This document shows positions 36,927 through 49,990 of a stretch of DNA of 64,000 bases, in pieces; position 1 is the first letter of the stretch; every line of letters begins with the position of its first letter. Both the position numbers and the translations under genes were made by a program. The stretch is from Straminergon stramineum (taxonomy: Eukaryota; Streptophyta; Bryopsida; Hypnales; Calliergonaceae). The DNA lies in the NCBI GenBank assembly GCA_963920665.1, contig OY987270.1, positions 20,114,019 to 20,178,018 of the forward strand, given 5' to 3'. The notes beneath the pieces were generated by a model. It saw nothing but the letters and a program-made list of their open reading frames with translations. It was not told where the DNA came from and did not search any database.

Positions 36927-36929
36927 CCA

Positions 36930-39377
36930 ACAGGGAAGAGGCAAGTCCGCAAGTACATAGTTGCTTGCCTCTTTCAGTCTTTTGGGGAGATTGTTATTGT
37001 CATTGTGTTGATGACTTGATGGAAAGGCAAGAATGTCTAATTTCATGTTTAGATTTGCCTCACTAGAAAAAAATTCTTTAATCTCTATAGAGTTGTAAAC
37101 ATGAAGTGGTCATTGAACAATGTACAAGCATTCCAACCTTATGCCTTGCAAAACACATTGTATAGTGCAAATTTTAGATGCTCCATTCACCCTTCAAGGA
37201 TCAGAAAGCCTTTTACGGACATATAGTATATTAGGAATTTGGTGGTATTTGATCAAAAAAACATTGACCAAATTTTCTTAGTACAAAGTAAATTAATGAT
37301 CATGATAGTTTGTAAATAACAATGTATCACAATTTATATATTAAACCACAATTGAAGAGTCATAAGGCTAAATATGGGTTGTATAGAGGGACCCTAAGGG
37401 TCCTTCTAACCTTATTTTAAAACAACCAAATATGATTCTACTTTTATTAGTTCACTTTGGATTTAAATATGGACTTCTACAATTTTATAAACAATAAGGT
37501 TTTGTAAATAGACTCTAATATATGTAATTTCAATATAAAAAATTTGGGATCTAAAGGATTGAAGTAAACAAAAAGAAATATATTGTATAGCAACAATGGT
37601 AGTATTATAATATCTTTAGAATTGTAAGCAGCATCCCAAGTTTTTAAATCTATAAAGAATTTTTTTAGAATATGGTTCATGTTTCAAAATTCATGTAATA
37701 ATTGTGAGTTTTATTCTCTCTCTTTATATAGATAAAATAGGTGTTCAAAATAGGTGTACAATATTCCACTAGTAATATTAGCTTGGGTTGATCTCATCTA
37801 CAAGCTATTGTATGATTCTTGGAATTTATATTCATTATATTCATCAATACATTTGTTCATATTTTAAAACTTTGTCGCTAATTGAAGAGCATTGTATACA
37901 ACTAAAAAATTGTTTATATAGAACTGACTTCTATATTGGTATATATTTTCTAAAATTCACATTATTTTTACACACAAATATTCTAGTTGACAAATGAGTG
38001 CTGGAGAGTGCAATTATTCAAAAATGAAAAAATTAGTATTTAATTTTTAACAATACTTTATTCTTTTGTGCCTATGATAGTAAACCACCAATGGCCAAGC
38101 ATTACCTATACACATATTAAGGATGCTTGAATTTTTTTGTTGTTGCACAAATTAACAAAGCAATCATAAGATGTTTGGTAGGCGCAAAAGGACCAATGGC
38201 ATCCAAGGTGGATGCCTAAGCACCAATGGGACACTTTGCGAACAAAGTTGATCAATGGCAACCTTTGGTGAGCAAGCTACCAAGTTATCCTAGGATAAAA
38301 TGGAAAATCTTGATGTCGAATGCCTTCCAAGGAGTATATTTGTTTATTTGTCTTCATATCCAAACATTCTAGCACATTCATATCTAGCACATGAAATATA
38401 CGCATTAAAAATGCACACCAAACCAGAATCACACAACGTAGGAACAAAAATATAATACACAGCAATGAAAAACATGGCAAGGTTGACCTAATTAAGACAT
38501 TGTGTTGATGCCTTGCAGTTCACCCTTTAGAAAAATCTCACTTTAGAAGAGTACCAGTCCTTAGCTTCTAGCATTACATAGCACTTACATCTCGGTGACC
38601 AAAAACAATTGGGGAAAGCACTAGAGACTTGTCATTCCAAACACATACAAAATACATGTTGCTCAAGGACACAAACTAAAACTTATGTCAAGAATGAGGC
38701 GCTCACAGAGGGGTGATTGCAAGAAACACCTATCCTATTTTTTGGCCCCGTGGCCTCAAACAAATGTTTTTTTATTCATAACTTTTGTCTTCTACGTCAA
38801 TTTTGCATGAAATTTGAAATGAAGGTACATGTAGAAGTTGTAGACATTAAGTAATTTTTTCTACTTTAAAAAAATGATTTTACTATTTTTAAACATCCCC
38901 CAATTGGATGTCTATCTTGCCCATTTTTTGAGTGGGTGTGGGTTAGTGCCACAATCCGAGGAGTTCTATAGAAAAATTGAACAATTTCCTAGTTTTTAGA
39001 AGCTCACTTGGTTTTTTCTTTTTTTAACCAATTGTCGGCTGGTAGAGTGAAACTTCTATGAGTTGAAATCCTCCATTTCCTAATGTAATTAGGCAATTTG
39101 CTAGAATTTTTTTTCCATTTGTCAATTTTCCTAAATGTGGAAAATGGGTCTGGTTTTGTATTCTTTTGGTGTTTTTTTTTACTTTCAAGTATCCTTTTTT
39201 TTTTACTTTCCATTTTTTCCTTTCACTTCTAAGTAAATTTGGTAGGGGTTGAACTTAGACAAGCCCCTACCATACTAGGGCCAAGGATGTAGCCTTCAAA
39301 AAATACAAGGATCCATAAGAGGATCCAAGCATTTTCCGGAGGCTGGTTAGTACAGTTAGTACTACAAATCAAGAAAT
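36930..39377. other. Geneless AT-rich stretch
   Basis: Contains a 10-11 bp inverted pair, AGAGGCAAG with CTTGCCTCT, at 36937-36973, and a lone CACTAGAAAAAAATTC at 37061 that lacks a convincing partner. No gene recognised. Confidence 0.35.
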
Positions 39378-42131
39378 CTAAATACCAAGACTACCATCAT
39401 TCTCAAGTGCACCAGACGAGCAAGATGCATTACTTGCACTAGGTCTACTTGCAACATTCAAATAAGAAGAATGGTTAGCATACAAGAAACAACACTTGGT
39501 GTCATTCTTCCAAAGAAGAATAGCATCACAAATAATGTCATCAACCTCCTCATCTAGGCCTTCTAATGCAATTCCACTAGAAGAAGAATGCATTTGCTAC
39601 AACCGATTGAAATGCAACTATGGTCCTATGCAATTGCCCTGCAACTACAATCCTCTATATTTGCACAAACTTTAACATAGTTACATTGTAGTTGCAAAAT
39701 AGTCGCAAAGTAATCACAAAATGTAGTTACGGTTATAGGAATATAACATAAGAGTTGATGTGAGGTATTTTACATCCAATATTCATCAAAATTGTTGATG
39801 TGGATAATTTTCCATTTTGTAGAGTCCAATGTGTCTATCTACAATTGCATATAATCTAAATTTGATAGCAATTCAATTAGAAAGCAACTCCAATGCAAGT
39901 AGAATGCAACTAGAAAGCAACTCTAGTGCAACTCCAATGCAACTAGAAAGCAACTTATAGATTTCTATAATCTACAAAAATCTATAAACATTTAAAGATT
40001 AAGAATTTTTTTAATTTTGCAATCTAAAAAAATGATAGATCTGAAATTCTAAATCCACTAATCTAAGAATTACAAACAAGTTGTTAATAAGTCACAAACC
40101 ACTCGCACACAAACAACTTCCACATCAACAACCATGTCAGAAGAGTTCATCAATAAACTTTGAAGTAGGCTGTCGAATGAGAAACAACTTTGAAAAATTT
40201 TGCAATTGCTTTGCAACTAGTGCAACTTGTTCACTACAACTATGGGCTCTAAATTGTCACCTAGTTGCAAATGTCTCACATAACTATAAAACCAATTGTA
40301 AACAGTAGTTGTAGAACCCCTTGTTTTCTTCTAGTGAATTTAAAGGTTAGAAACTCATACTTAAATGCTGCCACATCAATTAGGGGAGGGAGAGAGAAGC
40401 CTTTATGTGAGCAATCTACCTCATAATGGGCCAAAAGAGTCTCTAATTCAACAACGCACCAATCATGAAAGCCCACCTACCTAGTAGGGTTCAAAATTTT
40501 GAAACAAAAAATCACATCATTATCCCTAAATCGTGCATTGAACCTTGCGCAAGTAGCCTCCGCAAAGGATTTCTGAAATGCAAGCGCCTCTTCTAAGTCT
40601 GTAGTCTATACCAAATTTGGAACATTGCAATTCAAATTTATGAAAATACTTACCCCTTACTTGAGATTGCAGCCTCCGCAAGTAACCCCTATGTGGACAA
40701 TACTTTGGCGAGATATGGAAACCAGTGTCCTCATTAAATGTATCCACATTCAAATCACAAGATTCAACAATGAACATCATGCAAATTTGAGCAATCTCAG
40801 TCTGAATTATGCTGACGATGGTTGTCACATCAACAACATTCAGTTGAAAAACCTTAGACAACATAGCTAAGCAATGAAGAATGTCAGCTAGAAAATACAA
40901 GATATAAACATACTTCAACTACCCTAGTTTTTCCAACACTAACTTAGCTTGACTTACATCACTGTCATCAACATCCCAGAAGAAAATCAATAGTGATTCC
41001 AAAGAATCACAAAGTGTAGTGACTATTTGCCATCTGCTAAGCCAATGGATCTTGTGATAATGCTTCATTGTTTTTTTAACATTGAATAATTCCTATTGTA
41101 AGGCCATCAAAGCATGCTTGCGTTTGCTAGACTTCTTGAAAAAAAAGAAATCGAATTCACTAATGAATCCATGTCACCTAAAACCACCCTACAGTCTGGC
41201 ACTTTTGCCGCATTGAGGGCTGCAAGATTTGTGCGATAAACTACAAAGTGACAAGCAAGGAGGAACGGATTCACCTAATTTAGGATTCTTGTTGCAATAC
41301 CGCTTTGGGACCTAACCATGGTGCTCACTCCATCACTCCCGAATGCCACAAACTTGCACAAGTCCAACCCCCAATTCCCGAGATGCAACATCAAAGTATT
41401 GTAAATTATACCAGGGTCATTCTTATTGCCCTCTATCTACAGTAGGCCTAAGAATAGGATTATGGGAAAACCCTCCTCCACAATTGTTGCAAACACTACA
41501 AGATGGCTAGTCACACACTCACATTAATGTTAGTGGACTCGTCAATCATAATGCTATAAAATGAAGAGTTTCGGACCTTGCAAATAATTTTCTTTTGAAT
41601 CACTACGGAAATGCAAAAAAACAAGGTCACTACAAGCCTTCTCATCTTTATACATATTAGCTATGATAGGAGATTTCAATAACAACAACAATGTACACAA
41701 TGCAAGAAATTTGGAGTAAGGTAGAGACTACTTCCTAGTAAAATATGTTGCCTTAAAAAGAGTTTGCAATGCTTCATCCCAAGCACACTGGCTACTTAAA
41801 ATTGCCTTCTCCATAGTTTTCCCGCCAATGTGTGATGCCCAAGTAAGCCGCATGTGCTCATTTGATCGAGCATGGTCCAATAGGGTAGAAACTTTGAAAT
41901 TTTTGGACCCTTCTTTAGCATAGACCGAGCGGCCCCCTTCTCTATACAAACTTTGTAAAAAAGTTTCTCCACCTCGGCACCAAAATCCAACCATTTGAAT
42001 TATATAACCCATTGTTCTTTCCACAACCCTTGGGCAATTTCTGCTTTGGAAGGAAGGAGTTGATCCATATTTGGACTGCTTGCCAATTTGGAGCTCTTGC
42101 AAGTAGAGGCCATGAACTCATCCATTTCCAT
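39378..42131 (-). pseudogene. Decayed hAT-superfamily transposase-like gene (ZNF862-like)
   Basis: Reading the minus strand from about 42131 down, broken frames keep the family order. The segments are a zinc-finger-like N-terminal segment (KNFKVSTLLDHARSNEHMRL, about 41890-41830), FYSIMIDESTN (about 41550), VVFATIVEEGFPIILFLGL (about 41480), FVAFGSDGVSTMV and VNPFLLACHFVVYRTNLAAL (about 41350-41220), HWLSRWQIVTTLCDSLESLL (about 41040-40980), FLADILHCLAMLSKVFQ (about 40890), HYEVD...PPLIDVAAFKYEF (about 40430-40350), and a C-terminal IALEGLDEEV...LLWKND (about 39570-39500). Several stops and frameshifts interrupt it, so it is not functional. The roughly 90 residues that normally hold the ERGFS-type C-terminal segment are missing exactly where a CACTA-like element sits. 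Whether it was an active transposon or a domesticated relative cannot be told. Confidence 0.8.
39575..40336. mobile_element. CACTA-like non-autonomous element (762 bp) inside the hAT pseudogene
   Basis: The left end CACTAGAAGAAGAATG and the right end reverse complement CACTAGAAGAAAACAAG are inverted repeats. Subterminal regions carry many GCAACTA/TAGTTGC-type words (near 39616, 39650, 39690, 39895-39955, 40205-40265, 40305). Arrays of this kind are the binding sites of CACTA transposases. No 3-bp duplication is seen (TTC left, AAT right), consistent with a deletion of flanking hAT sequence at or after insertion. Confidence 0.65.
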
Positions 42132-44550
42132 TTCACGAGACTTGGAGAAGTAGTGATCACGGATGGAACTCTGCCTCTTAGCTATGGCATGAACCTACCA
42201 AGATTAGCAACAAAGGCATCATGAGAAAGAACAATAAAATAGAAAAAGGAGAAATAACTAAATCAATGATTGTAGGGTTTAGAGGAACGGACCTGTGAAG
42301 AAGTGTAGATCGCTCAAAACACCTCGAGGATGTCATCAAAAGCAAGAGCAAACAATTAGTTAGATAGCTACTTGGAAATCATGAAATCAGAAATCACTAC
42401 ACAATGAAATTCCTTGTGTCCTCAAATCATGAGATTGCCAAGTCGCTAAGTTGCAAATTGCCAAATTGCATACCGCAATTTCTGAATCCCAATTTCCAAA
42501 TGGATTCATAGCTAATCTCAATCACAAAGACACCAAATCGCAAGTCCGCAACTCTACATCTCCATGAACTACAAATTGGTCAGTGGTTGCACAAGATGAA
42601 TCAGTGACACCCAAACCCAGAACCCCCAATTGCTCCTTGAATCAATCTAAACGTACAATGCACAATTGCATAATTGCGTAATGTACAGTGTGCAAAAACT
42701 AAATTACAAGAAGAAATCAAAATCGCTAGAATGTTGGTGATGACAACAAGCAAGAATTTGAGTTGAGTCGGGACGTGTGATGGTAGCCTAAGAATATGTG
42801 ATGAATGGGACAGTCTGAGTTCTTGAGTGTTCCCTCAAACCCTATTGCCATCTATGGCCAAGATTAGCTGATGAAGCCATCAAAGGCTAGTAAGGCCCCT
42901 CCAATGCAAAAGGGGGGGAAACTATAACGGTTAAAGAGAATAACAACGATAAAAGCTAGCCATCATCACTCCCAATAGGTAAACTAAAACCTGAAAGCCC
43001 ACAATCATATCAAATGTTAGTTAATGAGGGGTATTTTGTACAGTAGAATACTATGCACATGGTAACAAAACTTTCCTAGAAAGTATGTGCCCATTGGCAA
43101 AAAGGCCTTTAACTCGGTAATTTTCCTACATATGCTAAGGGCAATCGGCCTAAATGCCAAGATTTAATTTTCATACCCAGTCCATTTCCAGAAATCTTCA
43201 TTTTTCATTTAGAACCTTATCCTAAACATTTCTAAGTCATTCAGAAATCTTCAAAATATTATGGCTAGGTTGTTACTAGATGTTGATACTCCCCGAACAT
43301 TGGTTAGGACTCCCTTCGTTGTCCTATAGTAAAACGATTTCCCTGTTGGACAAAATGTTCCAGATTAAGGTTGAAAATAACATTTTAAAAATCCATTTTG
43401 CGTTGTAAGTAGAGTTTGGTGCACTCTAAGCATCCTAAAAACTTTGAATTTTGGAACCCTTTTCAAATTGTAGTTTTGGAGATTTGAGAACAATGAAAAG
43501 TAGAATTTTGGGGGCATTTTCAAGGAGCACCACTAGGCACTTAATTGTTTAATATGAGGTTTTATTTTTTGTAGGCACTTAGTATGGACCCAAGACCATG
43601 TGTGGACGTCTATTATGCTTCCCAAAGCTCCTTCTCCTTCAATCGGGCAACACTCAAAGAAATACAAAAAATAAAAATGAACAATGAATGTTGATTGATC
43701 CCTTCAGTCATTTCATTTGTCTTTTGATTGATGATTGCATGGATGGAGAGGGAACTACTACTTGGAATTGTTTGTTGGTCCCAAATAGCAATCAAAAGAC
43801 AAATCAAATCAACACACATTGTTACAAAGTGCAACAAGAAGATCATTTTGGGACAAAAAATCAAGGCCAACAAGAAGATTGCTTCGAGACAAAGGGAGTA
43901 CTATTTTTGACCCAAAATTCCAAATTTGAAGTTCAGAATTGGTAAACAAGGACTTCTACTAAAATTACTCAAGATCACAAGGAGATTTTCTAAAAATAGG
44001 AAATTATCCACCTTCCACAACCTTTCCACAAGTATAGAGAACAAATTTTTTCTTACAAAGATGAAAATGGTTGAAAAGGAGCATCTTCAAGTTAGGAAGA
44101 TGGAATTTTTTATTTTTTATTTTTTCATTTTAAAAATATTTTCTAAAAAATCAAACATCAAATTTTCTTAGCAACCCATTTTCAATCCATTTTCTTAGTA
44201 TTTTTAATTGTGATTTTTTTGTGCATAACTTTTAGAGATAAATTTTTCTAGGTCTGAATTTTTAGAGGCATACTATTCTCAATGTTGTACAAATTATCCA
44301 TTTTTTTTTCATTTAAAAAGAATTATTCCGAAATTCATAGTACTCTAGTACTAAGTCCATTTTGAGCCAAAAGCAACAAGTTTTTCTTGCAACAACCCAG
44401 AAACACCACTCATCAATCAAGAAAACAAGAAAACAAACACTAAAGCTAAGTATCCTATTGTAAAACTCACAACTAAGTAATGTTCTCAAACTTGATCAAC
44501 CACTTTCATTATGCTTTTTCATGCACATGGATGCTTTCACTTCATCTTTC
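42132..44550. other. Geneless stretch
   Basis: The first few hundred bases may be the 5' part of the hAT-like element. Further on there are only short unrecognised frames (for example 43613-43945). Region 42430-42560 is rich in short TTGCAAATTGCC-like words. Confidence 0.3.
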
Positions 44551-44790
44551 ACAAGTGTGCCTTATGCCATTGCCATAGTCAAAATAAAAGTAAAAGTAAT
44601 TTTAAAATTAAAAAATAACTTAGAAATCCATAAATTTACACCATAGGTCCAAACACCACAAACACAACCCTTGCACCTATCCTCATTGAGGGCTTACCAA
44701 CAATACCAAAAACATGACCAAGGGATGCATGGCTCTGGAGATCTCACTATAATAAACAAAACAAACAAACAACCGAACTTAGGTTATGGA
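44551..44790 (+). repeat. Dispersed repeat R1, copy 2
   Basis: It contains GTGTGCCTTATGCCATTGCC, AAAAGTAATTTTAAAATT, CCTATCCTCATTGAGGG, AATACCAAAAACATGACC, GATCTCACTATAATAAACAA and AACCGAACTTAGGTTATGGA, collinear with 25850-26090. It is immediately followed by copy 3 in the same orientation. Confidence 0.6.
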
Positions 44791-45440
44791 CTAGTGTGCC
44801 TTGTGCCATTGCCACAACACACTAAAAGTAAAAATAATTTTAAAATTTTAAAAAACTTTGAATTTCAATATCTTTTAATCACAAAGGAGTGCAAAAGCTT
44901 TGATTTCAAGCATTTGGATATGAGATGTGAAAGTTATGTTTTTTCTAAAAATAAAAGATAATTTCAATTTCAATTTAAAATTTATAAAAATTTAAAATTC
45001 AATAACTTTCACACTGTAGGTCCAAACGCCACAAAACAAAGTCTATGTACCTCTCCTTGCAAAGAGCTTTCTAAAGTTACCAAGAATGTAGTTGGCATTA
45101 GATGGGATTCAGCTGCCCTGGAGGGCCGTTTCAGGCCAGTTCCCAAGGCTGGGAACCAGCCAGGGCTGGCCAGAATTTAAAAATATTAAAAAAATATTAA
45201 AAATTATTAATAATAATAATAATAATATTTTTTTCAAAAAAATATTTAAAAATGAATTTTTTATTATTATCCAACGTGGCCGTTGCCTGACCACGTCAAC
45301 GAGCTGCTGTGGCCGAGTTACCACAGTCTTAGAACTTGTGAGAACTCGCAGTCTTCCGCAGGAGCTCATTCTCATCTAATGGGGACTCACGATTTCTTAG
45401 ATCTTAGTATATCAAACAAAACAAAACAAACAACTTGATT
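44791..45440 (+). repeat. Dispersed repeat R1, copy 3, interrupted by a MITE
   Basis: It starts CTAGTGTGCCTTGTGCCATT directly after copy 2. The repeat runs to about 45095, is broken by the CATTAG-ended MITE (45096-45381), then resumes with GGACTCACGATTTCTTAGAT and AACAAAACAAAACAAACAAC. Copies 1 and 2 give the uninterrupted arrangement. Confidence 0.6.
45096..45381. mobile_element. CATTAG-ended MITE, copy 1 (286 bp)
   Basis: The ends are CATTAGATGGGATTC and CATTCTCATCTAATG, so the terminal inverted repeat is CATTAGATG(G/A)GA. It is related to 48916-49221 through both ends and through the internal blocks GTTTCA, TTCCC, GGGAACCAGC, CA(A/T)(C/G)(G/A)TGGC and ACTCACGA. Its insertion in repeat R1 shows past mobility. 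The superfamily is unclear. Confidence 0.7.
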
Positions 45441-48400
45441 TAATTTAAATTATTGATTTTTTAATCATTGTTAAAGCCTTTTCTTCTAGATAATACTATT
45501 TTCAATTTCTAAAAACACACTAAGTAAGAAACATAAATGTACATAGGCATGAAGAAGGAGAAGTGAAATCTAGAATTTAATTATTATATGACCATGTGTA
45601 CTACAAAATTCAATCACACATATGCCGCCAATAGTATTTATATGTCTACATAAATAAAACAAAAATGTCTAAATTTAGTTCCTAAAACCTTACAAATTAT
45701 AAGAAATGGTATTTCAAGTATTTCATTAAAAAATAATTTCCACTCTGTTACGAATGAATTGTAACTAATGAACATATCTCATCTAACATACCACAAAAAA
45801 CACTTCCATTCCAAGTATAACAATTACAAATTATGATCATGTCTAAACGACTACACTTTAAAATAATGTCTATTTATTTATAACAAATTGTAAGTAACAA
45901 CCATATCTCATCCATTTTATTAGCACATAATATGCACTCAATTCCATATTATACATTTATCAATTGGTGATTACAATATTTATAATAATATTTTTGTCAT
46001 AATCAAAAACTCATATGATTATTAAATGACTATAATAGTCTACGATAAGTATAATCAAAGTCATGATTTAAAATTTTTTTGAAAGGCAACAATCTCTAAA
46101 AACATTAATTATTGAAATACAAATGAGACTTTATGAAATGAACAATTTGCAAACATAAGTAAAAAAATTGTAGTGAACAACTAATAACATGACAAAATCT
46201 AAAATGTGCCTTCACTTGGTGTATGAGGAAAAGTCAAATTTAAATAAAAATGAATAATACATCTCTCCAACAATGATCCAAAATCAACAATCTAATACCT
46301 CTACAATATAGTGATCTAAGAAGAAGACATCCCAAAGGTTACCCTTGCAAACTTGCATTTGATGGAATAGGGTGACAATTCTCTTTTAAGGAAGTTGGAG
46401 TGTTATTCAATTTTAAAATACTTATTGTAAGTTACAAGTCATTCGTCAAAAATTAAAAAATTTTTAATGCTAAATGTGAAAAGCTGTCAAAATGGTCAAT
46501 AAATGAGCCTAAATGCCTTGAAATTGTAAAGAGAATGGGCCCAAGTTTGGTCCAAATGGAGGTTGGAAATTGGATCTAGTTGTCAACTTCCAATTGCTAT
46601 ACAAAGATCCAAAATGGTTGCTCCAAATTGTGGCCTACATTATCCAAATTGTGGCCTACTCATACCTTAATTCATGTATTTTCTATCAATGTAGCTTGGC
46701 CATCACTAGTTTAGAAAACGGTGTTCAAATGGACAAGTCTAAAATTGACTAACTATGTCCGAATTGATAGAAAAATGACCAAAAAAATGTCCAAATTGAC
46801 ACTTATCTCTTGTAGTGACTGAAAGTCTAAATTAATTTTCAATTTTAATATTCTATCATATGACAAGATCACACTTTCAACAACTTCTAGACTAGTGACT
46901 AGCACGTGTGATATGTCAAGAGAGTCAACTATAGAATAGAACTAAAAATCTTTTTGGATCTTTGTTGCTTGTGATCACCAAGACAATTCTATGTTGAATT
47001 TCTTGCAATTTGGTTTGAAGGCTCTTTATAAAGTATGTGTTTGATTATTGAAAGATTTTCAGGATTTGTTTGTTATTCTAATTTTAATGACATGAGGCTA
47101 TAAAACTCAATAGTAATAATAATTTCAAAGACATAGGTGGAAAAGGAATTTAGCATAGAAAAACTAATACATATATAGAATGAGTTAACTAGTGTACAAA
47201 ATCATGATCAAATTGAAGAAATTGCTATGCTAGGAGAGGATTTGTCTATGAGCAAATATATGTATTTGCATGTAAATTATACATTAGAAGTAACATTGTT
47301 GATGGGACCCAAATCAACAACAAAGACTTGAAAAATCCTTCTCAATCACATCAAATGTGCTAACTAAAGCATTAATATCATTATATTGTTGTAAGTACAA
47401 TTTGAGATTTTCTATAGCTACTTAGAAAGTTAGAATTGAGTTAGAAGCAATTTGAGGCTAAAATTGTTCAACCTGAGATGTGATTTCTTCATTGTTTCTT
47501 TCACATTTGTTGGGTATAGGTAATGTAATGTCCCATATGTCACCATCAAGATCAAATTCAAGAATAACATGAACATCAAAATCACTTTTCAAACTCAGAT
47601 GTTAACAACCATATCCAATTAATCCAAAATTGGTATTTAACCTTTGTCCAATCACAATTAATACTAAGCTTCCAAGAATTTGAAAGATATTACCAATAAC
47701 TACCGGTATTTAACTGTCTTCTTTGCATATTTTGTTGGAGTACAATAAAAATCCATTAGTCACTTTAATCTATATTTTGGTAACCTTTCATATGGTTTGG
47801 TTGTATGTTGTATTAATGTAGACGATTCATATGTCATAGGCAAGATGAACTCCTAAGTTGCATGCAATTTTATTTCTATGACAATGCATTCACATATAGA
47901 TTCATTGCTTTTAAAAATATGACTTATTTGTCATGGTCAAAGTAAACAAGCAATATGCTTCAATAGGATTTGACCTTGTGATTATGTGAAAAAACTAATA
48001 AAAGATATATACTTATATGATTTTATATGTCATGGTTAAAGTATAGAAGCAACTATACTATAAGATTGAAGCTTTGTTGCTTCTAAAGTTGCAACCATCC
48101 AAACTTCATCACATTTAGTATTGATAAAACTTTTGTCAATGCAAGGCTTCAATGGATTTTTGAGTAGCAAACTCAAAATTCCTCACATTCATAATTCACT
48201 GTAGACTTCATTTTTATTAAGGTAGGACTTCTTGATTTTATTCACCACTCCTATTTCTGTCAAATAGGTGTCACCAACACTACCTTAAACAAGTTAAAAC
48301 TTTACAAATGGTTCCTACATTATAAATGGCACTTCATGATTGTAAAATAACAAACTTTTAGTGAATGATTTTGGATCTTTTTCAAGATGTTCCAAGCAAG

Positions 48401-48915
48401 CACCTATTGAATACTTTGTAGCTTCTTCAAGTCTTGACTTCAAAAATTCACAAAAAATACACAAATTTTTAATTTCCTTTTAATATTAATGATTTTAATT
48501 TTTCTGCAAGGAAAAAATAACTCCTTCTTGTAATTAATTCCATCTATGTATACTTGTTTAGGAAGAATTGCTAGTTAGTTCGTTTTAGCTTTGGAATAGG
48601 AATCACGTCTATGAAATAGAAAAAAGCTAGACTTGATACTTGAAAAACATGTTTAATACAAGATTTAAAGGAAAATAGTTGGTAAAACTCAAAAATATCC
48701 CAAATGATGATCAACACTAAATAATTATGAAAATGAATGCTGACTTTTATAGAAATTTCTCTTCCAAAAAGATTATTTGTTTGTATGAGCTAAAAAAAAT
48801 TATTATAAAATATCAAAAGTATATTCTAAATTTTTAGAAAATTAAATAGTTCTTATGCAACAAATGATAATCCTAATAGCTAAGAATAGTGTACACTAAT
48901 ACACATCAATTTAAA
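45441..48915. other. Geneless AT-rich stretch
   Basis: No coding frame longer than chance expectation with recognisable content. Near 46620-46650 ATTGTGGCCTAC is repeated with 21-bp spacing. No further elements resolved. Confidence 0.35.
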
Positions 48916-49221
48916 CATTAGAGGAGAATTGAGGGCTTCAAGAGCCCGTTTCAAGGTTGTTCCCTGTGCTGCCAGAGATTGGGAACCAGCTCATAATGGG
49001 CTGAATTTCCGAATTTTTGGAAAAAAAAATCCAAAAATTTCTAAAAATTACTAATAAACTTACAACTGAATTTTAAAATAATGAAAATAATGAAAAGTAA
49101 TATTATTTTCTAACATGGCAGTGTCTGTACCATGTCATAATTCTAATGTGGCAAGCTCTCACACTCCTTGGGAACTCAAAATAACTCACGACCTCTTCAT
49201 GCCCTCAAATCTCTTCTAATG
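48916..49221. mobile_element. CATTAG-ended MITE, copy 2 (306 bp)
   Basis: Terminal inverted repeats CATTAGAGGAGAATTGAGGG and, from the right end reversed, CATTAGAAGAGATTTGAGGG match at 17 of 20 positions. The interior shares GGGAACCAGC, AT-rich spacer and ACTCACGA blocks with 45096-45381. Flanking duplications are not evident. Confidence 0.75.
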
Positions 49222-49990
49222 TGAATAGTAATAGCCCTAAGCTAAAGCCTCTTGTCTTTAGAACCATGAAGTTATATTAATAGTTTAATCCCACAGGGAC
49301 CAAGCAACATTCTTTTGGCAACATAGAATTTTCGGTCATCCATTTATGGATGGAATTTCAATTTCTTTTTTTTAATTTCACACATGTGGTCAAGGAGTTG
49401 CTTTACAATGCACCAAAAGTTATAAAAATTGGTGCATTTCAATTTTCTTTCTCCTTAGTACTTACTATATTTTTTTCAAGCATGAATATGAAATTTTTTT
49501 GCTGAGATTTTTTTACATTTATTCCCAACTTATTTCTTCAACATATTATATACAATTGCAAGTTGTAGGATCCACATATTTGAGTATAATGTTTGAAAGG
49601 TGACATCTACCTATATGAAAAAAATCAAAAATATTTCTTTTAGAAATCTAGGCATCATAATTTTACAATTGGTAAGGTTTCTTATTCTGAAATTTTAGGA
49701 AGGTGTTCTAACAAGTTAATTGAAGAATCCTACAATTGGATTTGCTAAAAGCTAAATATAGATGAAGATTTTAGCCTTGCTTTGGAGACTAGTATCTTGA
49801 AGCACTTTTGGAGCTCTAAACATGAAAGAATTTTAGGGGTTAGTTAAAGAAACTCATCATTGTATGGGAATAGAAAGGAACTTAGGATGAAAGAAGATAC
49901 ATCCATGTTCAATAAACTACCCCATTCCAAACCAAATGGGAGCAAGGCCACTATGGGCTATAATTATGTTAGTGGTGTACATTCACGTTC
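49222..49990. other. Geneless AT-rich stretch
   Basis: Nothing recognisable. TTTTAGGGGTTAGTTAA at about 49831-49847 resembles a TTAA-element right terminus without an identifiable partner. Confidence 0.3.

Noticed and set aside
37061..40336. A larger CACTA element using CACTAGAAAAAAATTC at 37061 as left end
   Set aside because: Ends match only over the first 8-9 bases and flanks disagree (CCT, AAT). The 39575-40336 pairing is better supported.
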